From: an uncultured Ulvibacter sp.
Lineage (GTDB): Bacteria; Bacteroidota; Bacteroidia; Flavobacteriales; Flavobacteriaceae
NCBI GenBank assembly: GCA_943789105.1
Contig: CALSSW010000003.1
Coordinates: 124,001-188,000, forward strand
DNA: 64,000 nt
Reading direction: 5' to 3'
How positions within the stretch are numbered: the first letter of the stretch is position 1; each line of letters begins with the position of its first letter. The translations under genes and the position numbers were made by a program. This document shows, in pieces, positions 16,966 through 25,795 of the stretch. The notes beneath the pieces were generated by a model. The model did not search any database. It saw nothing but the letters and a program-made list of their open reading frames with translations, and had not been told where the DNA came from.

Positions 16966-18122
16966 GCGTTATCTATAAGCGGAAGTGATATTACAAAGGT
17001 AGTACCTTTATCTTGTGTGCTCTTTAAAACTCTAATGTTTCCACTATGGTATTCATGAACAATTCGCTTTGCCAGTGAGAGCCCAAGACCCCATCCTCTT
17101 TTTTTAGAAGTAAAGCCAGTTGTGAAGATTCTTTTGTGATATCTCTTAGGAATTCCTTTTCCGGTATCTGAGATGTAAATGAGCGCGTTTTTATGACTCG
17201 TTTCTACAATAACTTCTATATCTCCCTTTCCTCTCATAGCATCAATCCCATTTTTAACAAGGTTTTCTATAGTCCAGCCAAACAATTGGGAGTTTAATTG
17301 TACATAGATGGGTTTGGTTGGCGTGCTTATCTTAAAATGTATGAGTTTAGAACTTCTGCTTTTTAAATAATCATAGGCCAAAATTGTTTCTGAGACAATA
17401 TCTGCTTTTGCTAGTTTTGGTTTTGAGCCCACTTTAGAAAAACGATCGGTAATGGTTTCCAGGCGTTTAATGTCTTTTTCCATTTCTAGAATATACTCTG
17501 GGTTTACGTTTTCGCTGCGTAATATTTCTGTCCAGCCAACCAAAGAGGATAGGGGCGTTCCTATTTGATGCGCTGTTTCTTTGGCCATACCTGCCCACAA
17601 TTTATTTTGTATGGAAGATTTTGCTGTTTCGTTAAAGTAATATATTACCGTTACAAAAAGCATCAGTATCACAATAAGTATGGCGGGATAGTATTTTAAT
17701 TTATTAATTAGTGGAGAGTTGCCAAAGTATACAGTCTGAAATATTTTGCCATCATATTTTAGCTCAAGTGGTTTGTATTCAGATTTAAATTCTTTGATGA
17801 GCGCATCTCTTTTACTAGGAGATTTTAAAATACGCTCATCAATGTTTTTGCTGTTATACATACTATCTGCATGACTAAAGCTAATCATGGGTGTAGTGCT
17901 ATTGAGGCGTATTGCCTCTGTTGAAATTTTACTAATATTAGCGTTTATAAGTATTGTAGATGATGAAACTTCTTTAAATGCCTCTGCAAAAATTTGCATT
18001 TTTTGACGTTCATTTTCTTTTAATTCGTTAAAAAAAGCAAGGGTATTCCATAAAATAAGCCCTACAATAATAGCAGTAGACACTATAAAAACCCAACGAA
18101 CGATAGATGTATTTTGCTGCAT
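16962..18122 (-). CDS. Sensor histidine kinase
   Basis: A 386-residue kinase with two membrane segments (about 8-28 and 140-162) bracketing a periplasmic sensor region of about 110 residues. The phosphoacceptor box is AKETAHQIGTPLSSL and the ATPase domain has N (ENLVKNGIDAM), G1 (DTGKGIPK) and G2 (GWGLGLSLAK) boxes. The box HQIGTPL differs from the classical HELRTPL and is common in Bacteroidota kinases. No response regulator adjoins it, so its partner lies elsewhere. It is co-transcribed with the small zinc-ribbon membrane protein. Confidence 0.9.
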   Translation of the reverse strand: MQQNTSIVRWVFIVSTAIIVGLILWNTLAFFNELKENERQKMQIFAEAFKEVSSSTILINANISKISTEAIRLNSTTPMISFSHADSMYNSKNIDERILKSPSKRDALIKEFKSEYKPLELKYDGKIFQTVYFGNSPLINKLKYYPAILIVILMLFVTVIYYFNETAKSSIQNKLWAGMAKETAHQIGTPLSSLVGWTEILRSENVNPEYILEMEKDIKRLETITDRFSKVGSKPKLAKADIVSETILAYDYLKSRSSKLIHFKISTPTKPIYVQLNSQLFGWTIENLVKNGIDAMRGKGDIEVIVETSHKNALIYISDTGKGIPKRYHKRIFTTGFTSKKRGWGLGLSLAKRIVHEYHSGNIRVLKSTQDKGTTFVISLPLIDNA

Positions 18123-18208
18123 GAAGAACTACATTAAGTTGTGATAAATATAATGTAATTATGTTAATATTATTGTACAAGCATATTTTTACACCCTAGT
18201 GTAATTGC

Positions 18209-18216
18209 TATCTTTG
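18209..18216 (+). promoter_or_regulatory. -7 box giving a nearly leaderless flavin reductase transcript
   Basis: TATCTTTG matches the -7 consensus and ends only 5 bases before the ATG at 18222, so transcription would start at or very near the start codon. A clear -33 TTG is not present at the ideal spacing. Confidence 0.5.
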
Positions 18217-18221
18217 TAGTT

Positions 18222-19052
18222 ATGAAAACCATTGATCCAAAAGCACTAAGTACAGCAGCGTTGCACGGCTATATGTTAGGAGCGGTTACACCAAGGCCTA
18301 TTGCCTTTGCCAGTACCATTGATGTTGATGGTAATGTGAATCTATCTCCTTTCAGCTTTTTTAATGTCTTTAGTGCAAACCCGCCTATCATGATATTTTC
18401 TCCTGCAAGGCGTGGTCGTGATAATACCACGAAGCACACCTATGAAAATGTACTGCAAGTAAAAGAGGTGGTCATAAATATTGTAAATTATGATATAGTA
18501 CAACAAATGTCTCTCTCCAGCACAGAGTACGGTAAAGGGGTCAATGAGTTTGAGAAAGCAGGGTTAACTCCCTTGGCCTCACAAACCATTAAGCCTCCTA
18601 GAGTGGCTGAGTCTCCGGTGCAGTTTGAGTGCAGGGTAAATGAGGTAGTTTCTTTAGGAACAGAAGGGGGAGCAGGAAACCTAGTGATCTGTGAAGTACT
18701 TAAAATGCATATCAATGAAGCTATTTTGGATGCAGATGGCAACATAGATCCCGTAAAACTGGATGCCGTTTCAAGAATGGGAGGTAATTGGTACGGAAGA
18801 GCAAAACAAGGGATGTTTGAAGTTCCTAAACCGCTATCTACTCTAGGTGTTGGTTTTGACCAATTGCCTAAGGCTGTTTGTACAAGCAAATTTCTAACAG
18901 GAAATGATCTGGCAATGTTAGCAAATGTTGAAGTATTGCCAAAGGGCGCAAAGGCTATAGTAAATGTTGAACAGCACGCAGCACAAAGGGCTCAAAAACG
19001 ATTAGCTTTGGATGATATACAAGGTGCTTGGGAGCTACTTATAAAAAAATAA
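18222..19052 (+). CDS. Flavin reductase-like FMN-binding protein
   Basis: A 276-residue protein of the flavin reductase/FMN-binding split-barrel family. The N-terminal half has the family signature: GAVTPRPIAFASTIDVDG, then NLSPFSFFNVFSANPPIMIFSP. Members bind FMN and either reduce flavins for partner monooxygenases or act as flavoproteins of unknown substrate. No monooxygenase is adjacent, so the partner is unknown. The C-terminal 70 residues go beyond the minimal domain, as in the longer bacterial subfamily. Confidence 0.87.
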   Translation: MKTIDPKALSTAALHGYMLGAVTPRPIAFASTIDVDGNVNLSPFSFFNVFSANPPIMIFSPARRGRDNTTKHTYENVLQVKEVVINIVNYDIVQQMSLSSTEYGKGVNEFEKAGLTPLASQTIKPPRVAESPVQFECRVNEVVSLGTEGGAGNLVICEVLKMHINEAILDADGNIDPVKLDAVSRMGGNWYGRAKQGMFEVPKPLSTLGVGFDQLPKAVCTSKFLTGNDLAMLANVEVLPKGAKAIVNVEQHAAQRAQKRLALDDIQGAWELLIKK

Positions 19053-19160
19053 ACAAAACAATTATTTCTGAAGGGAAACCAAATACTTAAAACGATATAT
19101 TAATTTTTAAAGATGGCCATTAACGTAAAAAATAAAAGCGTATGATGGAAATTTAACACT

Positions 19161-19544
19161 ATGGAAGTAGAAGGAAAAGTAAAACTAGTCGGAGAAACTC
19201 AAACTTTTGGCAGCAACGGTTTTAGAAAAAGAGAGTTAGTAATAACCACAGAAGAGCAGTACCCTCAGCACATCATGATTGAGTTTGTACAAGACAAAAC
19301 AGAATTATTGAATAGCTACGCACCGGGACAAGATGTAAAAGTAAGCATCAACCTAAGAGGACGTGAATGGTTAGATCCAAAAACCAATGTCACAAAATAT
19401 TTCAATTCTATACAAGGTTGGAGAATCGAAGGAGCTCCAAATGCAGCAGCGGGAGCACCACCAATGCCACCAATGCCCCCTGCAGATGCATTTGAGCCAG
19501 CAAGTAATGTAAACCAGGAAGACAATGACGACCTTCCTTTTTAG
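19161..19544 (+). CDS. DUF3127 protein, OB-fold-like with SSB-type acidic tip
   Basis: A 127-residue protein that I recognise as DUF3127. The first 95 residues are beta-rich and resemble an OB fold (EGKVKLVGETQTFGSNGFRKREL, then VKVSINLRGREW, then FNSIQGWRIEG). A Pro/Met/Ala-rich linker (about 97-117) ends in EDNDDLPF. That C-terminus is nearly the same as the SSB tip in this window (QEDDLPF). The family has no established function that I know. A role in single-stranded DNA or RNA handling, or in docking to SSB partner proteins, is inferred. Confidence 0.85.
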   Translation: MEVEGKVKLVGETQTFGSNGFRKRELVITTEEQYPQHIMIEFVQDKTELLNSYAPGQDVKVSINLRGREWLDPKTNVTKYFNSIQGWRIEGAPNAAAGAPPMPPMPPADAFEPASNVNQEDNDDLPF

Positions 19545-19565
19545 AGATTAAAACTCATGTTATAA

Positions 19566-19597
19566 GCGCCCAGAGGTTTCAACTTCTGGGCGTTTTG
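19566..19597 (+). terminator. Intrinsic terminator after the DUF3127 gene
   Basis: CGCCCAGAGGTT (19567-19578) pairs with AACTTCTGGGCG (19581-19592) and is followed by TTTT. It is a strong GC-rich stem with a short T run. Confidence 0.8.
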
Positions 19598-19657
19598 TGT
19601 GTGTAAAGTTCCATAAAACGCTGTAGTTGTGGTGTTAAATTTGTTTATTTTTACGAC

Positions 19658-21034
19658 ATGTCTATTACACGATCAATAGAAAATATATTTAAAAAAGTGC
19701 TGCCATCTCCTTTTGCTATTGCAGTGCTGTTAACACTTCTTACGATTTTTCTGGCTTTTTTCTTTACAAGTCCTGTTGGTGAACAAAACCATTTACTTAC
19801 TATTTTATCTTACTGGGAAAAAGGAATTTGGAACAATGACTTACTGGTATTTGCCTACCAAATGATGCTTATTTTGGTGTTAGGGCATATTTTGGTTTTA
19901 AGCAGCCCGTTAAACACTCTTATTGGAAAACTCACTCAATTTGTTCATTCTACGGCAAGTGCTGTTGTTTTGGTAAGCGTAACTACCATGATTGTTTCTT
20001 TTTTTAATTGGGGTTTAGGACTCATTTTTGGTGCAATTATGGCTAGAAAAGTTGCAGAGTCTGCTCAAAACAGAGGCTTTGCAATTAATTACCCTTTGGT
20101 GGGCGCCTCTGGATATGTAGGGCTTATGATTTGGCATGGAGGTATTAGTGGTTCTGCACCCTTAAAAGTTGCGGAGAATGGCCATATAGCTAGCATAATG
20201 TCTGGCTTTAGTAATCCAACTTTAATGGCCCAACTCCCAGATAGTATTGCCTTTGACCAAACGGTGTTGAGCACCTTTAACTTGTGTCTATTTACTATTT
20301 TACTTGTCTTGGTTCCAACTCTTTTGTTTTTTATTGCAAAAAGAGCACCTACAACACCAACCAATTTGCCAATTTACAGTCCTGATATTTCAACCAAAAC
20401 ACCCCTAAGGGGCGCAGAAAAACTAGACCAATCTAATATCTTGGGTATTGGTTTTGGCCTTTTGGTTTTGGCAGCTTTCTTATACCGGTATTGGGGAGCT
20501 TTAGCCGGGCTCTCCATTACTCCAAATTTGTTGAACTTTTTTATGTTGGGCTTGGCTTTTTTGCTCCACAAAAATTTTAAAAATTTTCTTAATGCCCTAG
20601 AAGAAGCCATTAAAGGAGCAACGGGGATTTTAATTCAATTTCCGCTGTATTTTGGTATTATGGGTATTATGAGAGAAAGTGGTATGGTGGTTGATATTTC
20701 AGACTTTTTTGTATCTATCTCCACCACTCAAACCCTCCCAATTTTTACTTTTATAAGCGCGGGACTAGTTAATATATTTGTGCCAAGTGGTGGAGGGCAA
20801 TGGGCCATACAGGGTCCTATTGTTATAGAATCTGCACTAAAATTAGGGGTTGGCTTGCCAAAAGCCATTATGGCCTTGTCTTACGGAGATCAAATCACAA
20901 ATATGTTGCAACCTTTTTGGGCATTACCTCTGTTAGGAATTACAAAACTCAAAGCCAGAGAGATTTTACCCTACACTCTTTTATTGATGCTTCTTGGCAG
21001 TGTTGTTTATATAATCGGGCTTTTGCTGGTATGA
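19658..21034 (+). CDS. AtoE-like short-chain fatty acid transporter
   Basis: A 458-residue membrane protein with about twelve hydrophobic segments. It fits the AtoE/TIGR00366 short-chain fatty acid transporter family by SFFNWGLGLIFGAIMARK, GLMIWHGGISGSAPL and FVPSGGGQWAIQGPI. It would carry acetoacetate, butyrate or similar acids across the inner membrane. A -7 box TAAATTTG is at 19636-19643. The last bases overlap the aat start (ATGATG at 21031), so expression of the two may be coupled even though the functions are unrelated. Confidence 0.87.
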   Translation: MSITRSIENIFKKVLPSPFAIAVLLTLLTIFLAFFFTSPVGEQNHLLTILSYWEKGIWNNDLLVFAYQMMLILVLGHILVLSSPLNTLIGKLTQFVHSTASAVVLVSVTTMIVSFFNWGLGLIFGAIMARKVAESAQNRGFAINYPLVGASGYVGLMIWHGGISGSAPLKVAENGHIASIMSGFSNPTLMAQLPDSIAFDQTVLSTFNLCLFTILLVLVPTLLFFIAKRAPTTPTNLPIYSPDISTKTPLRGAEKLDQSNILGIGFGLLVLAAFLYRYWGALAGLSITPNLLNFFMLGLAFLLHKNFKNFLNALEEAIKGATGILIQFPLYFGIMGIMRESGMVVDISDFFVSISTTQTLPIFTFISAGLVNIFVPSGGGQWAIQGPIVIESALKLGVGLPKAIMALSYGDQITNMLQPFWALPLLGITKLKAREILPYTLLLMLLGSVVYIIGLLLV

Positions 21035-21672
21035 TGCATGTACTTGATCATACACATTGGTTTCCAGATCCAGACTCCGCAGACCTCAACGGCATTGTAG
21101 CCCTTGGCGGTGATTTATCTCCAAGGCGCGTATTGTTGGCATACAAACACGGTATATTTCCATGGTTTTCTGAGGATGAGCCCATACTTTGGTGGAGTCC
21201 AGACCCCAGAATGGTGTTATTTCCAAAAGAGTTTAAACTTTCAAAATCACTAAAAAAAACATTGCGTACAACTTCCTACAGGGTCACTTTTAACACCGCT
21301 TTTGAGGCTGTGATAGATGGCTGTGCCCGGGTACAACGAGAGGGGCAACAGGGTACCTGGATTAGCCAGCAAATGAAACAAACTTATTTGGAGCTGCACC
21401 GTCAAAACAGCGCAATATCTGTTGAGGTCTGGGAGGCAGATATACTGGTTGGGGGGCTATATGGGGTAGATTTACCTGATAATAAACTATTTAGTGGCGA
21501 GAGCATGTTTAGCATAAAAACAGACGCTTCAAAAATTGCTTTTGCTCATTTGGTAGCTTGGTGTATTACACAAAACTACACCTTGATAGACTGTCAGGTA
21601 TATACCAATCATCTAGAGAGTTTAGGAGCCAGAGAGATAGATAGAGCATTATTTCTATCTTATCTTTCTTAA
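21031..21672 (+). CDS. aat: Leucyl/phenylalanyl-tRNA-protein transferase
   Basis: A 213-residue enzyme that adds Leu or Phe from tRNA to proteins with N-terminal Arg or Lys, marking them for ClpS/ClpAP degradation. The signature is intact: WFPDPDSADLNGIVALGGDLS, then YKHGIFPWFSEDEPILWWSPDPR and LFSGESMFS. The start is ATG at 21031 (or 21034), which overlaps the end of the transporter; upstream in-frame codons belong to that gene's shadow frame. Length is normal. Confidence 0.95.
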   Translation: MMHVLDHTHWFPDPDSADLNGIVALGGDLSPRRVLLAYKHGIFPWFSEDEPILWWSPDPRMVLFPKEFKLSKSLKKTLRTTSYRVTFNTAFEAVIDGCARVQREGQQGTWISQQMKQTYLELHRQNSAISVEVWEADILVGGLYGVDLPDNKLFSGESMFSIKTDASKIAFAHLVAWCITQNYTLIDCQVYTNHLESLGAREIDRALFLSYLS

Positions 21673-21762
21673 TCATGTGGGTTTAGGATTTTAAATCTCA
21701 CATAAATATCCTTACTGCCACTGAAATTGACAAAAGTTTCAGACTTTTATAAAAAATATCTT

Positions 21763-23490
21763 ATGAAAATACTTTTACACAGGTATATAGTTCTAGGCAT
21801 ACTCTTGGCAACCACACTTGTAAGTGCACAGTTGCCAAAGGGGTTAACTGAAACTGAAAAACAAATAATTTCAGACTATCAGTTCGCAAAATATACCATG
21901 ACGCCTCCTCCAAGTGTTCCTGTTAGGGCGGCTGCAGAGTGGGAAGAAATAGAATATTTAGTCATTACTTGGCAGGCAAACTATGATGGTATTTTAACTC
22001 AAATTGTTGCTGCTGGAGTTCAAGAATGTAAGGTTGTTATCACAACTCAAAATCAAAACGCTGTTGCAAACACATTAACTAATGCAGGAATAGATTTAAC
22101 CAATGTTATATTTATGGATAGAGATTGGGATAGCATCTGGATACGTGATTATGCCGGAAATACAATTTATGAAAATGAAGTTGGAGACAGAGCACTTACA
22201 GATTGGATATACAATAGACCCAGACCCAATGATGATACAGTGCCCTTTGGCCATGCGATACTTTTTGATATTCCACTGTATGTAACTGATACGGCTCCTA
22301 ATGATTTAGTAAATACAGGCGGAAACTACATGAGTGATGGTTTGGGAAATGCCTTTGCCTCTGAGCTAATACTAGAAGAAAACGAGCCAGGAAATCCTTA
22401 TAATGTCTCTGCCAAAACAGAAGCACAAATAGACCAAATCATGGAAAATTATATGGGTATCCAAAATTATATAAAAATGCAGGCCCTCCCCTATGATGTA
22501 ATCAACCACATTGATATGCACATGAAACTTATCGATGAGCAAACTCTTTTGGTGAGCAGATATCCACAAGGGGTTGCAGACGGCCCTCAGATAGAAGCAA
22601 ATATTCAAGAGGTTCTAGACAATGAGGTTTCTGCCTTTGGGACTCCTTATAAGGTAAACTGGATTGATGCGCCGCCAAGCACCAGTGGTAATTACCCAGA
22701 CAGTGGAGGATATTACAGAACCTATACCAATGCAGTGTTTGTTAATAAAACAATATTAGTACCAACCTACCGGCCAAGTGTAGACAACCCCGCACTAGCC
22801 CAGTGGCGTGATTTAATGCCAGGATATAATGTAGTTGGTATAGATGTAGATAATCAAGGAGAGAATTTAATTTCTTCTTTGGGTGCTATTCACTGCATCA
22901 CCCATTCTATTGGTGTTGAAGACCCCCTTTGGATTGTTCATCAAGCCATACCTACTGCCCCAGAAAACACGAGCCTAGCTATAGAGGCAAGCATTAAACA
23001 CAATAGCGGCATTGCAAATGCTTCTGTTTTTTACAGAGAAGTAGGCGCTACTACCTACCAACAAGCAGCTATGAGTTTAACCAGTAATAATATATGGAGT
23101 TCAAATATTACGGTGCAAACAACTAATATTGAGTATTATATATGGGCCCAGGCAACTTCTGGAAAAACTCTAACTAGACCTATTGTTGCCCCAGATGGCT
23201 TTTGGACGATCCAAGTAGGTGAGTTAGGCACCCAAGATTTTGAGGTAAAGAACATCACTGGACCCTTTCCAAACCCGGCTAGGGAAAGCGTTAGTTTTAA
23301 ATTTAAAGGTGTAGCAGGACCCCTTAGAGTAACAATTACCAACATCCTTGGTCAAATCCTTTACAACAAGCAAGTAACTCAAGCAAACGGGACCCTTACA
23401 CTTGAGTTAAAAGATAGTTGGAGCGGCGCATTATTTGCGACCTTTACAGGGTCCTTTGGAAGCACTACCAAGAAAATTATAAAGCTGTAA
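21763..23490 (+). CDS. Secreted agmatine/peptidylarginine deiminase family protein with T9SS domain
   Basis: A 575-residue protein from the ATG at 21763, which opens a signal peptide ending SAQ at 23; an upstream TTG at 21727 is less likely. The deiminase fold is complete, with aspartate in WIRDYAG (D129), GGNYMSDG near 187, the His-x-Asp pair in NHIDMHMK (H249, D251) and catalytic cysteine in GAIHCITHSI (C378). Residues about 400-490 form a beta-rich linker domain and about 505-575 a T9SS sorting domain (GPFPNPARESVSF). Cytosolic agmatine deiminases lack signal and sorting domains. The export features recall Porphyromonas PPAD, which citrullinates proteins, so protein-arginine activity is possible; the substrate is unproven. 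Confidence 0.85.
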   Translation: MKILLHRYIVLGILLATTLVSAQLPKGLTETEKQIISDYQFAKYTMTPPPSVPVRAAAEWEEIEYLVITWQANYDGILTQIVAAGVQECKVVITTQNQNAVANTLTNAGIDLTNVIFMDRDWDSIWIRDYAGNTIYENEVGDRALTDWIYNRPRPNDDTVPFGHAILFDIPLYVTDTAPNDLVNTGGNYMSDGLGNAFASELILEENEPGNPYNVSAKTEAQIDQIMENYMGIQNYIKMQALPYDVINHIDMHMKLIDEQTLLVSRYPQGVADGPQIEANIQEVLDNEVSAFGTPYKVNWIDAPPSTSGNYPDSGGYYRTYTNAVFVNKTILVPTYRPSVDNPALAQWRDLMPGYNVVGIDVDNQGENLISSLGAIHCITHSIGVEDPLWIVHQAIPTAPENTSLAIEASIKHNSGIANASVFYREVGATTYQQAAMSLTSNNIWSSNITVQTTNIEYYIWAQATSGKTLTRPIVAPDGFWTIQVGELGTQDFEVKNITGPFPNPARESVSFKFKGVAGPLRVTITNILGQILYNKQVTQANGTLTLELKDSWSGALFATFTGSFGSTTKKIIKL

Positions 23491-23512
23491 AACCCCATTA
23501 ATGAAAATATAA

Positions 23513-23665
23513 ATTACGAGAAAACTTATTAATTTCTTTTTATTAATTTTAGTAGCACTGCAATATCTCAAACTACTGAAGTTGAAAAGACAAATGCCAA
23601 CAAAAACCTTACCCTATAAAACAGGTAATTTTAAAAACATCAAATTGGTGTACAAAAAAAGGTAA
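23513..23665 (+). pseudogene. Possible remnant of a secreted-protein gene
   Basis: No intact gene is visible in this stretch. One frame (23513-23665, no ATG at its start) reads RKLINFFLLILVAL, like a signal-peptide core. The adjacent frame, from about 23537, continues SSTAISQTTEVEKTNANK, like the start of a mature secreted protein, and stops at 23619. Joined by a one-base shift they would form a plausible N-terminus. The whole is about 150 bases and runs into a palindromic terminator. It could equally be chance. Confidence 0.25.
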
Positions 23666-23698
23666 TTACTCTAATGCATTAGAGTAATTACCTTTTTT
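23654..23698. terminator. Bidirectional terminator built on a perfect 32-bp palindrome
   Basis: Bases 23661-23692 are a perfect inverted repeat (GGTAATTACTCTAATG and its complement) flanked by seven A on the left and six T on the right. It sits between convergent genes and can serve both. Confidence 0.85.
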
Positions 23699-23717
23699 AA
23701 AATACAATGCAACTATT

Positions 23718-25004
23718 TTATTGTTTGATAAACTTTATTGTTTTGCTTGTTGAGTTTGCTTTTAAGGTTACAAAATAAACACCCGTATTTAAATTAGATG
23801 TTTCAACAGAGAAGTTAGTTGCCTGTGGAGAGGCATTCTTTACAACTTGCCCAAGTGTGTTGTAAATTGCAATATCTGTAATTTGCTTATCTGACTGGAT
23901 ATTTATATTATGAGTTGTTGGGTTTGGGAAAAGCGAAACATTAATAGTAGTAAAGTCGCTAACCGATAATGTATTGCTTGTTACAACAACGCTTCCTAAA
24001 GAAGCCTCATCTGCAGGGTTTGCATTTATTCCTGCTACTCCAAAACCATACTGAACAAAAGCATCTTCATCCCCGACATCGTCAAAGGTAAAAGAGAAAT
24101 CAGTACCAGCATCTTCTAAAGGTGCGTATACATCTTTGAGAACAGAAAAGTCACTATTAAAAACCTTAATAAATGCATACATATTATAATTTGTAAAAAA
24201 CATTGTTGAATTAACTGTATTGCCAGCGTCTAATTCTGCAACAATCGCTGCACCAGTTACATCAGAAACCATTAGTACAGGAATAGTCACTTGATCTCCA
24301 AAATCACCACCCCCCATTAAAATAGGAGGACCTTCAACATTATTAATTACAACAACCGCAATAGCACCCGCATTTTGTGCTACCAATGCTTTAAAGCCAA
24401 ATTCACATACTCCTCTTCTAATTACTGCAATTTTTCCTGCTAAATCACCAGAATTAGTAACTGGCTCACAGCCATCGTTGGGATCTGGATCACTTCCCTC
24501 ATCAAGTAAAAGCACTAAATCTTCAGTTACCCCATCAGTTGTAAATGCTCCTCCAAAACCTGCAGGTACTGATTGGTGTTGCCCTAGTAGCGGCCCATTA
24601 TTTACATTAAATACAACATATCCACTATCTTGAAGTGTGTTTTCCTGTACAGTACCTTCAAAGGTAAGTGGACTACCAACTAACTCGGTGCTCTGAACAT
24701 AGGTTTCCATGCGCATGAATTTATTTCCAAGCAATGATGTTTGATTTACCCAAAATGGATCAGTTGGATTATCACCGTAGGTGTTGAAATTAGGATGCAA
24801 ACTCATAGTATTATTTGCAGGATCCACTATGGTTTGTAGTTCTGGAACTCCCCAAGGTTCTCCAAAGGCGAGACTACCATCGAAGTTGAAAACAGCTGCA
24901 TAGCCAAGTTGGTCTGCACTTGCATCTACAGTAACTGTGTTCTGTGCGATACCCATAAAAGCAAAGCAGAAAACAAATACGATTGTAAAATAATTTTTTT
25001 TCAT
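23718..25004 (-). CDS. Secreted PA-domain protein with T9SS sorting domain
   Basis: A 428-residue protein with a signal peptide (1-20, ending GIAQ). A beta-rich N-terminal region (about 25-150) is followed by a protease-associated (PA) domain at about 155-262 (NSGDLAGKIAVIRRGVCEF, LVAQNAGAIAVVVIN, IPVLMVSD) and a type A T9SS C-terminal domain at about 355-428 (LFPNPTTHNINI, GVYFVTL). No protease domain is visible, so the PA domain may act in protein or peptide binding. The substrate and role are unknown. Confidence 0.82.
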   Translation of the reverse strand: MKKNYFTIVFVFCFAFMGIAQNTVTVDASADQLGYAAVFNFDGSLAFGEPWGVPELQTIVDPANNTMSLHPNFNTYGDNPTDPFWVNQTSLLGNKFMRMETYVQSTELVGSPLTFEGTVQENTLQDSGYVVFNVNNGPLLGQHQSVPAGFGGAFTTDGVTEDLVLLLDEGSDPDPNDGCEPVTNSGDLAGKIAVIRRGVCEFGFKALVAQNAGAIAVVVINNVEGPPILMGGGDFGDQVTIPVLMVSDVTGAAIVAELDAGNTVNSTMFFTNYNMYAFIKVFNSDFSVLKDVYAPLEDAGTDFSFTFDDVGDEDAFVQYGFGVAGINANPADEASLGSVVVTSNTLSVSDFTTINVSLFPNPTTHNINIQSDKQITDIAIYNTLGQVVKNASPQATNFSVETSNLNTGVYFVTLKANSTSKTIKFIKQ

Positions 25005-25181
25005 GATGTTAAAGTTTTAGTTAAGAGATTGTTGAATATTCAATTTATTTGCAATACCTAAAACTACACATTTTTGGTAACACAATAATCTTTTTTTAAG
25101 ACTTTAGTTAAAAGGGATTGATTATTTTTTTTGAATTATTAATGGTAGTAAGTTTACAACCACAGTTTATTTATAAACGTA

Positions 25182-25793
25182 TTGAAACAGATGTATACAA
25201 AAAAAGTATTAGTAAGCAATGCCTTAGCAGCAGGTACTAGCTATAAAGAGTATAGAGAAGTAGTATCTACCCACGTAACATCCAAAACTACCACAGGGCC
25301 AAATCAAACAGATGCTCTTATTAATTACACCAAGCTCAACCACGCAAGAATGAAGCGCTTGGATAAAACCACAAAAATTTCAGAAACTCATCAAGCTTTT
25401 TTTTCTAATTATCAAAGAAAAGTTACTTGGCTGGTGCTCACAGAGAGTTGGTGTGGTGACGCCGCACAATCATTGCCAGTGCTTAATAAAATTGCTCTTT
25501 TAGTGCCTCACCTTACCTTAAAAATAGCACTACGAGACCAGCACAAACAACTTATGGAATATTTTCTAACCAACGACACCATGGCTATCCCAAAGTTAAT
25601 TGCTGCAGACGAGGTCTCTGGAGTTATTATTGGGGAATGGGGTCCCAGACCTAGCGAGGCTACAAAAATGGTAGCCGCTTATAAAGCGGCCAATGGTTGC
25701 CTTAGCCCAGAGTTTAAAAAAGACTTGCAAATTTGGTATACCAAAGATAAAGGGCAAAATATTATTGAAGATATTACACGGGTATTCATCTAA
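25182..25793 (+). CDS. Thioredoxin-like family protein with atypical WCGDA motif
   Basis: A 203-residue protein; either the ATG at 25194 or the first codon at 25182 could be the start. The central part has a thioredoxin fold pattern with LVLTESWCGDAAQSLPVLNKI, then IALRDQHKQLMEYF and AIPKLIAADE with the cis-proline. The normal CxxC is replaced by CGDA, so only one active-site cysteine remains and ordinary dithiol exchange is unlikely. Similar cytosolic thioredoxin-like proteins are widespread in Bacteroidota and their role is not established. It is convergent with truB. Confidence 0.8.
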   Translation: MKQMYTKKVLVSNALAAGTSYKEYREVVSTHVTSKTTTGPNQTDALINYTKLNHARMKRLDKTTKISETHQAFFSNYQRKVTWLVLTESWCGDAAQSLPVLNKIALLVPHLTLKIALRDQHKQLMEYFLTNDTMAIPKLIAADEVSGVIIGEWGPRPSEATKMVAAYKAANGCLSPEFKKDLQIWYTKDKGQNIIEDITRVFI

Positions 25794-25795
25794 TT

